From assembly GCA_030038595.1 (NCBI GenBank), contig JASHSW010000012.1, positions 1 to 7,980 on the forward strand: a stretch of DNA of 7,980 nucleotides, in the 5' to 3' direction. The translations under genes and the position numbers were made by a program. Below the pieces are notes generated by a model. That model was not told where the DNA came from, made no database searches, and worked only from the letters and a program-made list of their open reading frames with translations. Shown piece after piece: positions 1-7,980 of this stretch. This DNA is from Methylovirgula sp. (GTDB lineage Bacteria; Pseudomonadota; Alphaproteobacteria; Rhizobiales; Beijerinckiaceae). Numbering within the stretch: the first letter of the stretch is position 1; every line of letters starts with the position of its first letter.

Positions 1-9
1 GCCCAACCG

Positions 10-1206
10 ATGTCGCGGGGCCGGCGGATCGTCGGATTTCTGATCGGTCTCCTTGTAATCGTCGGGCTTGCCTACGGCGCCTACCGGGTGCTCGCGCCAA
101 GCGCGCAGCCGTCGCGGTCCGAACACGCCGCTTCGGCGCCGCAGTCCGTCGGAGTCGCGACCATTGGCACCGGGGACATCCGCATCGTCGATGACGGATT
201 GGGAGCGGTGACCCCGCTGCAGACTGTTACCGTGAGAACGCAGATCAACGGTCAGCTCACGCAGGTCGCCTTCCAAGAAGGGCAGATGGTGAAGAAGGGC
301 GATTTTCTGGCGCAAATCGATCAGCGGCCCTATCAGCTCCTGGAACAGCAATACGAAGGGCAGTTGGTGCACGACCAGGGTCTGCTCGAACAGGCGAAGA
401 TGGACCTCGCCCGCTATCAAACTCTGGTCAATCAGAATTCGATCGCCCGGCAACAGGCCGAAGACCAAGTCTATGTGGTCAAGCAGTATGAAGGCTCCGT
501 GCAACTCGATCAGGCCGAGATCGATCAGGAGAAGCTTAACATCGAGTATTGCCACATCGTTTCGCCGGTCACCGGGCGGGTCGGCCTGCGCCTTGTCGAT
601 CCCGGCAACTACGTACAGACGACCGACACCAACGGCCTCGCGGTATTGACGCAATTGCAGCCGATCTCGGTCATCTTTTCGCTGCCCGAAGACGATATTC
701 CCCCGATCACCGCGCAGACGAACGCCGGCGTGGTCCTCGCCGCGACGGCGTATGACCGCGCCAACGTGACCGAACTAGGGACCGGAAAAGTCACCGCCCT
801 CGATAACGAGATCGATACGACGACGGGAATGGTCAAATTCCGCGCCGAATTTCCGAATCCCGACAACGCGCTCTTTCCCAATCAATTCGTCAACGTGCGC
901 TTGCTGGTGCGCACCTTGAAGAACGTCGTCACCGCGCCGACCGCCGCCATCCAGCGCGGCGCGCCGGGGACTTACGTCTATATCGTCGATCCGGACAGCA
1001 CCGTTTCGGTGCGCCCCGTGACGCTCGGGCCGAGCGACAACGGCATGGTCCAAATTCTCTCCGGCCTCAATCCCGGTGACCGCGTCGTGACCGACGGCAC
1101 CGACCGGCTGAGCGACGGCGCGCGCGTCAGGATCCCGGCCGCGCAAACAGGCAAGAACGGCGCGCCGGCGTCGCCGGCCCACCAACATCGGCATAAAGCC
1201 CAGTGA
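10..1206 (+). CDS. mdtA: MdtA-type periplasmic adaptor subunit of an RND multidrug efflux pump
   Basis: This is the membrane fusion (periplasmic adaptor) protein that bridges the MdtBC transporter and an outer-membrane channel. Seen in the 398 residues: a short basic N-terminus and one membrane anchor (about 7-24) with no lipobox cysteine; the first lipoyl half (about 72-105, with [17 protein letters not shown]); an alpha-helical hairpin (about 108-178); the second lipoyl half (about 183-206, [16 protein letters not shown]); a beta-barrel domain (about 215-300, ending [14 protein letters not shown]); and a membrane-proximal domain (about 305-375, [19 protein letters not shown]). Many of these blocks match E. 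coli MdtA (415 residues) closely as I recall it. The hairpin tip has Ala146 where the family motif usually has Ser, and the C-terminus ends in a tail with three His. The chosen ATG gives a sensible anchor, but only nine bases precede it, none a clear ribosome binding site, and the frame is open to the window edge, so the true start could lie upstream. It is the first gene seen of an operon with mdtB 28 bases downstream. Confidence 0.92.
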   Translation: MSRGRRIVGFLIGLLVIVGLAYGAYRVLAPSAQPSRSEHAASAPQSVGVATIGTGDIRIVDDGLGAVTPLQTVTVRTQINGQLTQVAFQEGQMVKKGDFLAQIDQRPYQLLEQQYEGQLVHDQGLLEQAKMDLARYQTLVNQNSIARQQAEDQVYVVKQYEGSVQLDQAEIDQEKLNIEYCHIVSPVTGRVGLRLVDPGNYVQTTDTNGLAVLTQLQPISVIFSLPEDDIPPITAQTNAGVVLAATAYDRANVTELGTGKVTALDNEIDTTTGMVKFRAEFPNPDNALFPNQFVNVRLLVRTLKNVVTAPTAAIQRGAPGTYVYIVDPDSTVSVRPVTLGPSDNGMVQILSGLNPGDRVVTDGTDRLSDGARVRIPAAQTGKNGAPASPAHQHRHKAQ

Positions 1207-1218
1207 GCTTCAGAGGCC

Positions 1219-1226
1219 GAGGAGAA
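1219..1226 (+). promoter_or_regulatory. Ribosome binding site of mdtB
   Basis: The sequence GAGGAGAA lies 8 bases before the ATG at 1235, inside the 28-base gap between mdtA and mdtB. It matches the Shine-Dalgarno consensus and fixes the mdtB start. The gap contains no visible terminator or promoter, which supports co-transcription with mdtA. Confidence 0.8.
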
Positions 1227-1234
1227 CCGGCGCG

Positions 1235-4200
1235 ATGAATCCGTCGCAAACCTTCATTCTGCGGCCGGTCGCAACCTCTCTGATCATGGCGGCGATCCTG
1301 CTCTCAGGGCTGTTCGCCTATCGGTTTCTGCCGCTTTCCGCCCTGCCGGAAGTGGACTACCCGACCATTCAGGTCCAGACGTTCTATCCCGGCGCAAGCC
1401 CCGAGGTGATGACCTCGTCGGTGACGGCGCCGCTCGAGCGCCAGCTCGGCGAGATGCCGGGCCTCAATCAGATGACCTCGGCGAGTTCGGCCGGCGCTTC
1501 GGTCATCACGCTGCAATTCGACCTCAGCCTCAGCCTCGATGTCGCCGAGCAGGAAGTGCAGGCGGCGATCAATGCCTCCAACAACCTATTGCCGAGCGAT
1601 CTGCCGAACCCGCCGGTTTACGCGAAGATCAATCCGGCCGACGCGCCGATCCTCACGCTCGCCGTCACTTCCTCCACGTTGCCGCTGACCACGATCGAGG
1701 ATCTGGCCGAGACGCGCCTCGCGCAGAAAATATCCCAGCAAGCCGGCGTCGGACTGGTCAGCGTCAGCGGCGGCAACCGGCCGGCGATCCGCGTGCAGCT
1801 CAATCCTCGCGCGCTTGCCGCCTACGGACTGAACATCGACGACATCCGCACCATCATTGGCAACGTCAACGTCAATACGCCCAAGGGAAGTTTCGACGGG
1901 CCGGCGCAGTCCTCCACGATCAACGCCAACGACCAGCTGACTGCCGCAAACCAGTTCAATAGCGTGATTATCGCCTATCGCAACGGCAATCCGGTGCGCC
2001 TATCCGACGTTGCAACCACCGTGCGCGGGCCGGAGAACACCAAGATTGCCGCCTGGGCGAACAAGACTCCGGCAATCATCCTCAACATTCAGCGCCAGCC
2101 CGGCGCCAACGTGATCCAGGTTGTAGACGGGATCAAGCGTCTGCTTCCGAAGATCGAAACATCGCTGCCTGCGGCGCTGAATATCACCGTGATGAGCGAC
2201 CGCACGACGACGATCCGTGCCTCCGTCGCCGACGTGGAATTCGAGCTTTTCCTGGCCGTGGCGTTGGTCGTGCTCGTCATTTTCCTCTTTTTGCGCAACC
2301 TGCCGGCAACCGTCATTCCGAGCCTCTCGGTACCGTTGTCGCTCGTCGGCACGTTCGGGGCGATGTATCTGCTCGGATTCAGCCTCGACAACCTCTCGCT
2401 GATGGCGCTGACGATCTCGACCGGGTTCGTCGTCGACGACGCAATCGTCATGATCGAGAACATTTCGCGCTACGTCGAAGCGGGCGAAGGCCCGTTGCAG
2501 GCGGCGCTGCACGGCTCGGGACAGATCGGTTTCACGATCATTTCGCTGACGGTATCGCTGATCGCGGTTCTAATCCCGCTGCTCTTCATGGGCGACGTCG
2601 TCGGCCGTCTCTTCCACGAATTCGCGCTGACGCTCGCCGTGACGATCGTGATTTCGGCGGTGGTCTCTTTGACGCTCGTGCCGATGCTCTGTGCGAAGCT
2701 GTTGCGGCATCGCCGCGAATCCGAACGCAGCCGGTTCGATGTCCGCGCCGAGCGCGCCTTTAACTGGATCATCCGGCAATACGGCCGGGCTCTCAACGTC
2801 GTACTGGGGCACCAGCCGCTGACGCTGTTGGTCGCCATCGCCACCCTCGCCGTGACGATCCTCCTCTACATTGCGATTCCGAAAGGCTTTTTCCCGGTGC
2901 AGGATACCGGCATGATCCAGGGCATCACGGAGGCGGCGCAAGGCATTTCCTTCGAAGCCATGTGCGACAGGCAAGAGGCGCTCGCCGCCGCCGTGCTCAA
3001 GGACGAGGATGTCGCCAGCCTCAGTTCGTTCGTCGGCGTCGATGGCACCAACATGACGCTGAACAGCGGCAGATTCCTCATCAATCTGAGGCCGCACGAC
3101 GCACGCCAGCACAACGTGACGGAAGTCATCCGCCGCCTGCAGCATGAGACGGCGGGGGTCGAAGGCATCAAGCTCTATATGCAGCCGGTGCAGGATCTCA
3201 CCATCGATACGGGCGTCAGCCGCGCGCAATACCATTTCGTGCTGGAAAATCCCAACACGAGCGAGCTGCAGACTTGGGCGCCGCGACTCGTGCAACGCCT
3301 GCAAACTCTTCCGCAGATCGCCAACGTCGCGAGCGATATGCAGGACCAAGGCCGCGCCGTCGACCTCGTGGTGGATCGATCCACCGCGAGCCGCTTCGGG
3401 ATCACCATGGCGACCGTCGACAACATGCTCTACGACGTCTTCGGGCAGCGCATCATTTCGACGATCTATACTGAATCCAACCAGTATCGCGTCATCATGG
3501 AGGCCTCGCCGGATCTCCAGCATGCGCTCAACTCGCTCAACACGCTTTATCTTCCCTCGTCTACCTCGACCACCAACGGACAGGTGCCGCTCTCGGCGAT
3601 CATTCACGTGGACCAGCGGCCGGGGCCGTTGCTGATCACCCATTACGGCCAGTTCCCGGCCACCGACATTTCCTTCGACGTCGCTCCGGGTTCCTCGCTC
3701 GGCGAGGCGGTCACGGCGATCGATCAGGCGGAGAAGAGCCTCGGCTTGCCGATCAGCTTCATTTCCTCGATGCAGGGCAGCGCCGCGGCCTTCAGTGCCT
3801 CGCTCAGCAACGAGCTCATGCTCATCATCGCCGCCGTCATTACGATGTACATCGTGCTCGGCGTCCTCTACGAGAGCTTCATCCATCCGATCACGATCCT
3901 TTCGACGTTGCCATCGGCCGGGGTCGGGGCACTGTTGTCGCTGATGCTCGCCGGCGACGAGCTCGACGTGATCGCCATCATCGGCATCATTTTGCTGATC
4001 GGCATCGTGAAGAAGAACGCGATCATGATGATCGACTTCGCGCTCGACGCCGAACGCAACGAAGGTTTGGCGCCGCGCGATGCGATCTATCAGGCCTGCC
4101 TGTTGCGCTTCCGGCCGATTTTGATGACGACGATGGCGGCGATCCTCGGCGCGCTGCCCCTGATGTTGGGCACCGGCACAGGCTCGGAACTGCGCCGTCC

Positions 4201-4354
4201 GCTCGGCGTCGCGATCGTCGGCGGGCTGATCTTCAGCCAGGTGTTGACGCTGTTTTCGACGCCGGTCATCTATCTCTACTTCGATCGTCTGGCGCTTTGG
4301 TTCTCGCCGTCGCGCGCCGCAGGCCGGCTTAGCCCGCGCGAGGCAGGCGAATGA
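1235..4354 (+). CDS. mdtB: MdtB-type RND multidrug efflux transporter subunit
   Basis: This is an inner-membrane proton-driven drug exporter subunit; in E. coli MdtB assembles with MdtC in a B2C trimer. At 1039 residues it is the usual RND length (E. coli MdtB is 1040). Visible in order: TM1 (about 10-34, after FILRPVATS), the first periplasmic porter region with [12 protein letters not shown] and [14 protein letters not shown], a helix block TM2-TM6 (about 333-490), TM7 (about 527-548) leading to [11 protein letters not shown] at 549, the second periplasmic region, and TM8-TM12 from about 861 on. Proton-relay residues are present: Asp401 and Asp402 in [13 protein letters not shown] (AcrB D407/D408), Lys927 in [10 protein letters not shown] (AcrB K940), and Arg958 and Thr965 in RFRPILMT (AcrB R971 and T978). 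Phrases such as [17 protein letters not shown] and [10 protein letters not shown] are closer to E. coli MdtB than to MdtC. A good ribosome binding site precedes it, and its stop overlaps the mdtC start by four bases. No truncation or frameshift is seen. Confidence 0.95.
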   Translation: MNPSQTFILRPVATSLIMAAILLSGLFAYRFLPLSALPEVDYPTIQVQTFYPGASPEVMTSSVTAPLERQLGEMPGLNQMTSASSAGASVITLQFDLSLSLDVAEQEVQAAINASNNLLPSDLPNPPVYAKINPADAPILTLAVTSSTLPLTTIEDLAETRLAQKISQQAGVGLVSVSGGNRPAIRVQLNPRALAAYGLNIDDIRTIIGNVNVNTPKGSFDGPAQSSTINANDQLTAANQFNSVIIAYRNGNPVRLSDVATTVRGPENTKIAAWANKTPAIILNIQRQPGANVIQVVDGIKRLLPKIETSLPAALNITVMSDRTTTIRASVADVEFELFLAVALVVLVIFLFLRNLPATVIPSLSVPLSLVGTFGAMYLLGFSLDNLSLMALTISTGFVVDDAIVMIENISRYVEAGEGPLQAALHGSGQIGFTIISLTVSLIAVLIPLLFMGDVVGRLFHEFALTLAVTIVISAVVSLTLVPMLCAKLLRHRRESERSRFDVRAERAFNWIIRQYGRALNVVLGHQPLTLLVAIATLAVTILLYIAIPKGFFPVQDTGMIQGITEAAQGISFEAMCDRQEALAAAVLKDEDVASLSSFVGVDGTNMTLNSGRFLINLRPHDARQHNVTEVIRRLQHETAGVEGIKLYMQPVQDLTIDTGVSRAQYHFVLENPNTSELQTWAPRLVQRLQTLPQIANVASDMQDQGRAVDLVVDRSTASRFGITMATVDNMLYDVFGQRIISTIYTESNQYRVIMEASPDLQHALNSLNTLYLPSSTSTTNGQVPLSAIIHVDQRPGPLLITHYGQFPATDISFDVAPGSSLGEAVTAIDQAEKSLGLPISFISSMQGSAAAFSASLSNELMLIIAAVITMYIVLGVLYESFIHPITILSTLPSAGVGALLSLMLAGDELDVIAIIGIILLIGIVKKNAIMMIDFALDAERNEGLAPRDAIYQACLLRFRPILMTTMAAILGALPLMLGTGTGSELRRPLGVAIVGGLIFSQVLTLFSTPVIYLYFDRLALWFSPSRAAGRLSPREAGE
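4340..4347 (+). promoter_or_regulatory. Ribosome binding site of mdtC inside the end of mdtB, with ATGA stop/start overlap
   Basis: A purine-rich GAGGCAGG lies three bases before the mdtC ATG at 4351, within the last codons of mdtB. The GAGG part has a usable spacing of 7 bases. The mdtB TGA (4352-4354) overlaps the mdtC ATG as ATGA, the arrangement typical of translational coupling, which would help keep the two pump subunits in proportion. Confidence 0.65.
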
Positions 4355-7300
4355 ATCTTTCGTCGCCTTTCATCCGCCGGCCGGTCGCCACCACCCTGCT
4401 TACCGCCGGCATCGCGATCGCCGGAATATTGGGTTTCACGCAGCTGCCTGTCGCACCCTTGCCGCAGGTCGATTTTCCGACGATATCCGTGCAAGCGAGC
4501 CTGCCGGGAGCCAGCCCCGACACCGTGGCGACAAGCGTCGCTAGTCCGCTCGAACGAAGGCTCGGGCAGATCGCCGACGTCACCGAGATGTCGTCGATGA
4601 GCAGCGTAGGGCAGACGCGGATCACGCTGCAGTTCAGCCTCGATCGCGACATCAACGGCGCGGCGCGCGATGTGCAGGCGGCGATCAATGCCTCGATGGC
4701 CGATTTGCCGACCAGTTTGAAGCAGAATCCGACCTATCGCAAGATCAATCCGGCCGATGCGCCGATCCTCATCCTTGCGTTGACGTCGAAGACCTTGACG
4801 CCGGGCGAACTTTACAATTCGGCTAGCAACGTTCTTCAACAGCGCCTGTCGCAGCTCAGCGGCATCGGCCAGGTCATCGTCGCTGGCGGCGCGCTGCCCG
4901 CGGTGCGCGTCGAACTCAATCCCACCGCTCTGTTCAAATACGGCGTCTCTCTCGAGGACGTGCGAGCCGCGCTTGCATCCGCCAACGCCGATAGTCCGAA
5001 AGGCGCGATCGAAGACGGCGGCTGGCATTATCAGATCTACACCAACGATCAGGCGACGAAGGCCTCCGACTACAAGCCGCTCATCGTCGGCTATCGCAAC
5101 GGCAATGCAATTCACTTGTCCGACCTCGGCGAGGTCGAAGACTCGGTCGAAGATCTCCGCAACGAAGGATTGGCGAACGGCAAGCCGGCGGTTCTGGTCA
5201 TCATCTTCCGGCAACCGGGGGCAAACATCATTCAGGCGGTCGACGGAGTCAAAGCCGAACTACCCTATCTGCGCGCCGCAATGCCGCGCGATGTGAATCT
5301 CTTGCTGGCTTCGGATCGAAGCCTCACGATCCGCACCTCGCTGCACGATACCGAGCGCACGTTGGTGATCGCCGTGGGACTGGTGATCTTGATAGTCTTC
5401 CTGTTTCTCGGCAATGCGCGCGCCGCGCTGGTTCCGAGCGTCGCCGTACCGGTGTCGATCATCGGCACGTTCGGGGCGATGTATCTCCTGAACTACAGCC
5501 TCGATACGCTCTCGCTGATGGCGTTGACGATTGCCACTGGGTTCGTCGTCGACGATGCGATCGTCGTGCTGGAAAATATCACCCGCCACGTGGAGGCGGG
5601 CGTTCCTCGCTTCCAAGCCGCGCTGCTCGGCGCGCGCGAGGTCGGCTTTACAGTCACTTCGATCAGTATCTCGCTCATCGCCGTCTTCACGCCGATTCTG
5701 CTGATGGGCGGCCTGCTCGGCCGCCTATTCCGTGAATTCGCCGTAACCTTGTCGATGGCGATTCTGATCTCCTTGCTGATTTCGCTGACCGCGACACCGA
5801 TGTTGTGTTCGCTGATTTTGCGGGTGCGCCCGCCTCGCGAGAATCGACGTTGGCGAAATCCTTTTTCCATCCTCCTGCGCGGTTATGAGCACAGCCTCGC
5901 CTGGGCGCTGCGGCATCGGGCATTCATCATGCTGATGTTAGCCACCGCGCTGGCCACGACCGTGCTTCTCTTCCTCGTCATTCCGAAGGGCTTCTTCCCG
6001 GAACAGGATACCGGCCGTTTGGTTGGATCGATCCAAGCCGACCAGAGCATCTCCTTCCAGGCGATGAAAAAGAAAATGGCGCAGTTGATGGCGATCGTAC
6101 AGGCCGATCCCGCCGTCCAAAGCATCATCGGGTTTACCGGAGCCGGTAGCGGCGGAGCGCGCTCGGGCGCGAACGAGGGTTCGGCCTATGTGACTCTGAA
6201 GCCGCTCTCGCAGCGTAAGCGTTCCGCCCAGCAGGTCATTGCCTCGCTGCGCCATAAGATGGCCGTCATCCCCGGCGCGCGTCTCTATCTGCAGGCGGTG
6301 CAGGACATCCGGGTCGGCGGCAGGCAGAGCAACGCGGAATACCAATACACGTTGCAGGGCGACGATGCGACGCAAGTCTACACTTGGTCGCAAAAGCTGT
6401 TGAAGGCCTTACAAGGGAGCAAGATTCTCACGGACCTCAGTTCCGATCAACAGCAAAAGGGCCTGGAATCGGACGTCATCATCGATCGCGACACGGCCTC
6501 GCGGCTCGGCCTCACGCCGGTGCAGATCGACAACACGCTTTACGACGCCTTCGGGCAGCGACAGGTTTCCGTCATCTATAGCGCCGTCAACCAATACCAC
6601 GTCGTGATGGAAGTCGCGCCGCGCTATTGGCAGAGCCCCGACACGCTCAAGAATATCTACATCAGCACCGCCGACGCGCCGCCAAGCGGCACACAGAGCA
6701 GCAACGCGCCGGTCGGGACGGTTGCGGCGAGCGCCCCACCGGTCGGTTCCTCCACGACGAACTCCGCTTCGGCCAATGCGGTGATCAACACCGCCCGCAA
6801 CGCCGAGACCAACGCCATCGCCAATACCGGCCACGGCAGCGCCTCGGCCGGAGCGGCGGTGAGCACCAATCTCGAGACGATGGTTCCACTCGCCGCCGTG
6901 GCGCATTTCGCCACCGGCAATACGCCGCTTTCGGTCAATCATTCCGGTCTGTTCGTCGCAACGACCCTATCCTTCAACTTGGCGCCCGGCGCGTCGTTGG
7001 GGCAGGCCGCGGCGGAGATCGAGCGGACCGTCGAGAGCCTGCACATGCCGGCGACGGTCCGCGGCAGCCTGCAAGGCACCGCCGAGCTGTTCCAGTCCTC
7101 GCTTTCGAACGAACCGCTGTTGCTCGCTGCGGCGGTCGTCGCGGTCTACATCGTTCTCGGTATCCTTTACGAGAGCTACATTCACCCGATTACGATTCTC
7201 TCGACGCTGCCTTCGGCGGGGGTCGGCGCGTTGCTCGCCTTGATGGCATTCCATTCGGAGTTCAGCATCATTGCTCTGATCGGCGTGATTCTGTTGATCG

Positions 7301-7662
7301 GCATCGTGAAGAAAAACGCGATCATGATGATCGACTTCGCGATCGAAGCGCGCCGAGAAGGGATGAATGCGCGCGACGCGATCTTCCAGGCCTGTCTGCT
7401 GCGCTTCCGGCCGATTATGATGACCACCGCCGCCGCCATTTTCGGCGCGGTTCCGCTGGCGTTGAGCTTCGGCGAAGGCGGCGAGATCCGCCGGCCGCTG
7501 GGCATATCGATCGTCGGCGGCCTGATCCTCAGCCAGATGCTCACCCTCTATACGACCCCGGTGCTCTACCTGATCCTCGACGGTTTCGGCGAGTGGGTTC
7601 GAGGCGGAAGGCCGCGATCCGCCAGTCTGCCGCCGCGCTCCGCACCGAATCTTGCCGAATAG
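4351..7662 (+). CDS. mdtC: MdtC-type RND multidrug efflux transporter subunit with an internal low-complexity insertion
   Basis: This is the second inner-membrane subunit of the MdtBC proton-driven exporter. MdtC signatures include [11 protein letters not shown] near the N-terminus, [17 protein letters not shown], and [33 protein letters not shown] spacing in TM5. Domain order is TM1 (about 10-30), a periplasmic porter region, TM2-TM6 (about 335-490), TM7 ending at [11 protein letters not shown], a second periplasmic region, then TM8-TM12 from about 923. Proton-relay residues are intact: Asp401 and Asp402 in [13 protein letters not shown], Lys988 in [10 protein letters not shown], and Arg1018 and Thr1025 in RFRPIMMT. 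At 1103 residues it is longer than E. coli MdtC (1025). Most of the excess is a 70-residue Ala/Ser/Thr/Asn-rich stretch at about 773-842, between NIYIS and [10 protein letters not shown], where neighbouring mdtB has only about ten residues. A Gly/Ser-rich loop at 597-611 is also slightly long compared with E. coli. The start overlaps the mdtB stop. The frame is open throughout, and the gene ends 48 bases before the convergent decarboxylase gene. Confidence 0.94.
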   Translation: MNLSSPFIRRPVATTLLTAGIAIAGILGFTQLPVAPLPQVDFPTISVQASLPGASPDTVATSVASPLERRLGQIADVTEMSSMSSVGQTRITLQFSLDRDINGAARDVQAAINASMADLPTSLKQNPTYRKINPADAPILILALTSKTLTPGELYNSASNVLQQRLSQLSGIGQVIVAGGALPAVRVELNPTALFKYGVSLEDVRAALASANADSPKGAIEDGGWHYQIYTNDQATKASDYKPLIVGYRNGNAIHLSDLGEVEDSVEDLRNEGLANGKPAVLVIIFRQPGANIIQAVDGVKAELPYLRAAMPRDVNLLLASDRSLTIRTSLHDTERTLVIAVGLVILIVFLFLGNARAALVPSVAVPVSIIGTFGAMYLLNYSLDTLSLMALTIATGFVVDDAIVVLENITRHVEAGVPRFQAALLGAREVGFTVTSISISLIAVFTPILLMGGLLGRLFREFAVTLSMAILISLLISLTATPMLCSLILRVRPPRENRRWRNPFSILLRGYEHSLAWALRHRAFIMLMLATALATTVLLFLVIPKGFFPEQDTGRLVGSIQADQSISFQAMKKKMAQLMAIVQADPAVQSIIGFTGAGSGGARSGANEGSAYVTLKPLSQRKRSAQQVIASLRHKMAVIPGARLYLQAVQDIRVGGRQSNAEYQYTLQGDDATQVYTWSQKLLKALQGSKILTDLSSDQQQKGLESDVIIDRDTASRLGLTPVQIDNTLYDAFGQRQVSVIYSAVNQYHVVMEVAPRYWQSPDTLKNIYISTADAPPSGTQSSNAPVGTVAASAPPVGSSTTNSASANAVINTARNAETNAIANTGHGSASAGAAVSTNLETMVPLAAVAHFATGNTPLSVNHSGLFVATTLSFNLAPGASLGQAAAEIERTVESLHMPATVRGSLQGTAELFQSSLSNEPLLLAAAVVAVYIVLGILYESYIHPITILSTLPSAGVGALLALMAFHSEFSIIALIGVILLIGIVKKNAIMMIDFAIEARREGMNARDAIFQACLLRFRPIMMTTAAAIFGAVPLALSFGEGGEIRRPLGISIVGGLILSQMLTLYTTPVLYLILDGFGEWVRGGRPRSASLPPRSAPNLAE
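6667..6876 (+). other. Low-complexity insertion within mdtC (residues about 773-842)
   Basis: Of these 70 residues, 51 are Ala, Ser, Thr, Asn or Gly, with no Cys, Lys or aromatic residue. Two related pieces, APVGTVAAS and APPVGSS, follow one another, and [14 protein letters not shown] has an Asn-Ala rhythm, which suggests growth by slippage or local duplication. By alignment by eye with AcrB and MdtB it sits in the hairpin before the conserved VPL(S/A)A segment, in the periplasmic funnel/docking part of the second half of the protein. It keeps the reading frame and resembles its surroundings in base composition. It is probably disordered and surface-exposed; the function is unknown. Confidence 0.75.
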
Positions 7663-7669
7663 CGCCGGC

Positions 7670-7700
7670 CGCCGCTCCAATCCGTTCCGCAGGAGCGGCG
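7670..7700. terminator. Possible bidirectional terminator stem-loop between mdtC and adc
   Basis: A perfect 9-bp inverted repeat, CGCCGCTCC at 7670-7678 and GGAGCGGCG at 7692-7700, encloses a 13-base loop. It lies in the 48-base gap between the two converging genes, where a shared terminator is expected. There is no T-run after the stem on either strand, so it may instead be a weak terminator or an mRNA 3'-end stabiliser. Confidence 0.45.
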
Positions 7701-7710
7701 ATCTCCCGTC

Positions 7711-7980
7711 TCAATGGTTCAGATAATCGTGAAGCACGCGGCCGTAAGGCAACGTGAGATCGGCGATGAAATGATGCGCGGCAACGATGCGGCGCACCGG
7801 TAGATCGGCGACCGGCGCATTGACGTGCGGCACGAGGTGCAGCCGGCCGGGACCGATCCACGAGCCTTTTACCGAAATGTCGCTCAGATTATAGCCGACG
7901 AGCTGACATATACCGGGCTTGCCGTCGACGCCGGGAATGAGTTTCAGATTGACCTGCGTCTTGGAAAGAATGGCCGTGGT
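7711..7980 (-). CDS. adc: Acetoacetate decarboxylase, C-terminal part (gene cut by the window edge)
   Basis: The - strand reads open from the window edge to a TGA at 7711-7713, giving the last 89 residues of a protein that is normally about 245-260 residues. The family splits acetoacetate into acetone and CO2 through a Schiff base with a lysine; that lysine (K115 in the Clostridium enzyme) lies in the part outside the window. Visible family blocks, from N to C: LKLIPGVDGKPGICQLV (Clostridium: LKIIPNYDGSPRICEL), VKGSWIGPGRLHL (VHEAWTGPTRLQL), NAPVADLPVRRIV (MAPLNDLPVKEIV), and a C-terminus IADLTLPYGRVLHDYL (LADIILPRAEVIYDYL). The PRICEL segment is altered to PGICQL. The enzyme is cytosolic and in such bacteria usually linked to ketone-body or polyhydroxybutyrate turnover, but no such partner gene is visible here. 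It converges on mdtC and is not part of the efflux operon. Because start and active site are missing, it could be a family member with another substrate. Confidence 0.88.
   Translation of the reverse strand, partial: TTAILSKTQVNLKLIPGVDGKPGICQLVGYNLSDISVKGSWIGPGRLHLVPHVNAPVADLPVRRIVAAHHFIADLTLPYGRVLHDYLNH

Noticed and set aside
2570..3886. Long open frame of 438 codons on the - strand opposite mdtB
   Set aside because: It is rich in Arg, Asp, His and Glu with no recognisable domain, and lies wholly inside the conserved mdtB gene. Such antisense frames arise from GC-biased codon use.
4276..5214. Open frame of 312 codons on the - strand across the mdtB/mdtC junction
   Set aside because: It has no family features, is Arg/Asp-rich, and overlaps two strongly supported genes on the opposite strand.
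6667..6876. Possibility that the mdtC low-complexity stretch is a mobile-element scar or a frameshift artefact
   Set aside because: The frame continues cleanly into conserved MdtC sequence on both sides, there are no flanking direct repeats that I could see, and base composition matches the surroundings.
4351..7662. Possibility that mdtB and mdtC are a simple recent tandem duplication
   Set aside because: Each subunit matches its own E. coli counterpart in subunit-specific motifs, so the duplication is ancient and predates this lineage.
6627..7757. Open frame of 376 codons on the + strand overlapping the end of mdtC
   Set aside because: Its product is an Arg-rich shift of the mdtC frame, and it runs through the inverted repeat and into the decarboxylase gene. 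The mdtC frame encodes conserved RND motifs over the same DNA.
7541..7861. Open frame of 106 codons on the - strand at the right end
   Set aside because: It lies in a different frame from the decarboxylase, straddles the convergent junction and shows no recognisable motif.

Overview
This GC-rich window looks ordinary in gene content. It carries a nearly complete MdtABC-type multidrug efflux operon of the RND superfamily on the + strand. The 3' end of an acetoacetate decarboxylase gene converges on it from the - strand. The GC-rich codon use, the tight gene packing and the combination of a heteromeric RND pump with acetoacetate decarboxylase suggest a Gram-negative proteobacterium. An alphaproteobacterium of the Hyphomicrobiales is the best guess, but that is inference and no rRNA or marker gene is present to confirm it.

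Layout: positions 10-1206 encode the periplasmic adaptor MdtA. After a 28-base gap with a good ribosome binding site, 1235-4354 encodes the inner-membrane transporter subunit MdtB. Its stop overlaps the ATG of mdtC (4351-7662) in an ATGA junction, so the two transporter subunits are probably translationally coupled. A 48-base gap follows, holding a 9-bp perfect inverted repeat that may be a shared terminator. From 7980 back to 7711 runs the C-terminal 89 codons of acetoacetate decarboxylase. There is no gene-free stretch of 300 bases. The promoter region of the operon lies upstream of the window.

How the genes work together: by analogy with Escherichia coli MdtABC, MdtB and MdtC form a mixed RND trimer that uses the proton gradient to expel toxic compounds. 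MdtA links that trimer to an outer-membrane channel. No channel gene is visible here, and the convergent neighbour means it cannot be encoded directly downstream in the same operon. Both transporter subunits keep the full set of proton-relay residues, so both look functional.

The main peculiarities are a roughly 63-residue Ala/Ser/Thr/Asn-rich insertion in the periplasmic part of MdtC, an Ala in place of Ser in the hairpin-tip motif of MdtA, and a His-containing tail on MdtA. I found no mobile element, CRISPR array, RNA gene or evidence of an undescribed system.
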